From assembly GCF_900108405.1 (NCBI RefSeq), contig NZ_FNXG01000001.1, forward strand, positions 310,001-374,000: 64,000 nt of DNA, read 5' to 3'. This DNA is from Paracoccus alkenifer (GTDB lineage Bacteria > Pseudomonadota > Alphaproteobacteria > Rhodobacterales > Rhodobacteraceae). Positions within the stretch are counted from its first letter, which is position 1. Every line of letters begins with the position of its first letter. The position numbers were made by a program, and so were the translations under genes. Below, piece by piece: positions 63,000 to 64,000 of this stretch. The notes under the pieces are model-generated. The model saw nothing but the letters and a program-made list of their open reading frames with translations, was not told where the DNA came from and made no database searches.

Positions 63000-64000
63000 A
63001 AAACGCGGCCGGCGCGATATTCGGCATAGTCCTGCCCGTGCTTGCCATCGTCATTTTCATCGCCCTGCTGGCGTTTTCGCTGATGCGGCTGTCCACGATC
63101 GAACGCGACATGCGTATTGAGGCGACGCAGAACATGCTGTGGGTGATCTCGCGGGCGCATCTGTCCAGCCTTCAGCTGGGCGAAATGGTCGGCGCCGCCC
63201 CCGCGCAACAGGACCGGGCGCAGCTGGATCTGCGCCATGATGTGTTCCTCAGCCGGCTGGCGCTGCTGGACGACGGGCCGCAACGCCGCCGGATGCAAGA
63301 GCTCGGCTTTGCCGATGCGCTGGACAGCCTGCGCGGCAAGCTTCCCGAACTGGCATCGCTTCTGGCGCGACTTGCGCCACAAGACCCGCCGCAGGTCCGC
63401 GCGATCCTCGGCCCCTTTAATGCCGCGCTTGCGGATGCCGCCAACAGGGCGATGGTGGCCGAATGGGACGATCTGGGCAGCAGGCTGGATGCGACCCGGG
63501 CGCAGATCTGGCAGATCATCGGATCGCTTGTCGGCATATCGCTGGCGGGCGCCGTTCTATGCGGGAATTTCCTGGTGGCGACCAGAAACGCGCGCCGGCG
63601 GACACGGCTTCTCAACAAGGAAAAGGCGCTGTCCGGGCTGTTGATCGGATCAAGCGGCGAAGGCATCGTGGCGGTCGATACAGCGCGGCGCTGCACGGTC
63701 TGGAACGACGCCGCCGAACAGCTGTTCGGCCAGCGCGGCGCCGATGCCCGCGGCCGCACGCTGGCCGATATATCCGGCTTTTTTCAGGTGGATGCAGTCA
63801 AGCAGATAATCGACACGGCCATTGACGGGCGCCCGGCCACGCTGTTCGACCAGCCGTTTTTCCCGCCGCATCAGGCCGCCTCGCTTTATCTGGACCTGCG
63901 CTGCTTTTCCTTGCGTGACGGCCCGCGGATCATCGGCGCGATCCTGCTGATTTCGGATGTGACCGCACGGCGGGACGCGCAAAAGGAAATTGCCGATCAC
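62996..64000 (+). CDS. Membrane-bound PAS-domain signalling protein (partial, runs off right edge)
   Basis: 335 residues visible, 3' end missing. TM1 is about residues 8-31 (IFGIVLPVLAIVIFIALLAFS), an extracytoplasmic helical domain follows (31-175), then TM2 (IWQIIGSLVGISLAGAVLCGNFLV) and a PAS domain from about 213 (LLIGSSGEGIVAVDTARRCTVWNDAAEQLFG ... LISDVTARRDAQKEIA). The output module, histidine kinase or cyclic-di-GMP enzyme, lies outside the window. ATGA overlap with the exported molybdopterin-fold protein suggests that protein modulates this sensor (inference). Confidence 0.85.
   Translation, partial: MKNAAGAIFGIVLPVLAIVIFIALLAFSLMRLSTIERDMRIEATQNMLWVISRAHLSSLQLGEMVGAAPAQQDRAQLDLRHDVFLSRLALLDDGPQRRRMQELGFADALDSLRGKLPELASLLARLAPQDPPQVRAILGPFNAALADAANRAMVAEWDDLGSRLDATRAQIWQIIGSLVGISLAGAVLCGNFLVATRNARRRTRLLNKEKALSGLLIGSSGEGIVAVDTARRCTVWNDAAEQLFGQRGADARGRTLADISGFFQVDAVKQIIDTAIDGRPATLFDQPFFPPHQAASLYLDLRCFSLRDGPRIIGAILLISDVTARRDAQKEIADH

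Overview
The window is about 64 kb of GC-rich chromosomal DNA from an alphaproteobacterium. Protein sequences and gene orders fit Rhodobacterales, most likely Paracoccus or a close relative (inference from: the yajC-secD-secF-ccmABCDG block, the soxBDAG sarcosine oxidase set, a zapA gene beside an unknown coiled-coil gene, and repeated intergenic elements carrying AAATATCCTG). I see no integrase, transposase, phage gene, CRISPR array or tRNA. It reads as core chromosome with a few accessory cassettes. Coding density is high, many neighbouring genes overlap at ATGA, GTGA or TGATG, and the high GC content creates very long antisense open frames that are not genes.

Layout. 1-3.8 kb: a cobalamin-riboswitch-controlled vitamin B12 uptake operon on the minus strand (btuB, btuF, btuC; btuC runs off the left edge). 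3.9-12.8 kb: an iron/phosphonate-type ABC importer (ATPase, fused permease, binding protein) and, just upstream on the same strand, a PgtABC-like sensory system: a second binding protein paralogous to the transport one, a histidine kinase and an NtrC-class response regulator that has lost the sigma54-contacting GAFTGA loop. A yjdM/phnA-like zinc-ribbon gene faces away from it. 13.4-16.3 kb: a LuxR-type regulator, then a TbpB-like surface lipoprotein paired with a short Slam-like outer-membrane barrel. 16.4-22.2 kb: the DNA-ligase-associated repair operon (lex, ATP-dependent ligase, Lhr-like helicase, pdeM), apparently coupled to a 30-codon upstream reading frame.

22.3-30.8 kb: an acyl-CoA dehydrogenase, the heterotetrameric sarcosine oxidase operon soxBDAG, a divergent GlxA/AraC-type regulator and a cbiZ cobinamide-salvage gene. 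30.8-38.7 kb: zapA with its coupled coiled-coil partner, ileS, rpmG, a YciB-type septation protein and a UvrD/PcrA helicase. 38.7-48.5 kb: terC, metZ, folE2, RNase P RNA, a DUF1223 protein, acnA and gamma-glutamyltransferase. 48.7-56.9 kb: cytochrome c maturation (ccmA, B, C, D, G), an Mth938-like protein, secF, secD, yajC, mazG and a TauE-type exporter. 57.1-64 kb: dusA, then an uncharacterised three-gene unit (multispanning membrane protein, von Willebrand A protein with three almost identical 89-residue repeats, SH3-like exported protein). Divergent from it are a cysteine-free molybdopterin-fold protein and a PAS-containing membrane sensor cut by the right edge.

The most promising less-described systems are: (i) the importer with twin paralogous binding proteins, one for transport and one for signalling, driven by a GAFTGA-less regulator beside a 26-bp operator-like palindrome; (ii) the minimal Slam/TbpB-like pair behind a LuxR regulator and an 18-bp palindrome; and (iii) the VWA-repeat/SH3/membrane operon with its divergent sensor. 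All functional assignments are from reading sequence and motifs; no database search was run.
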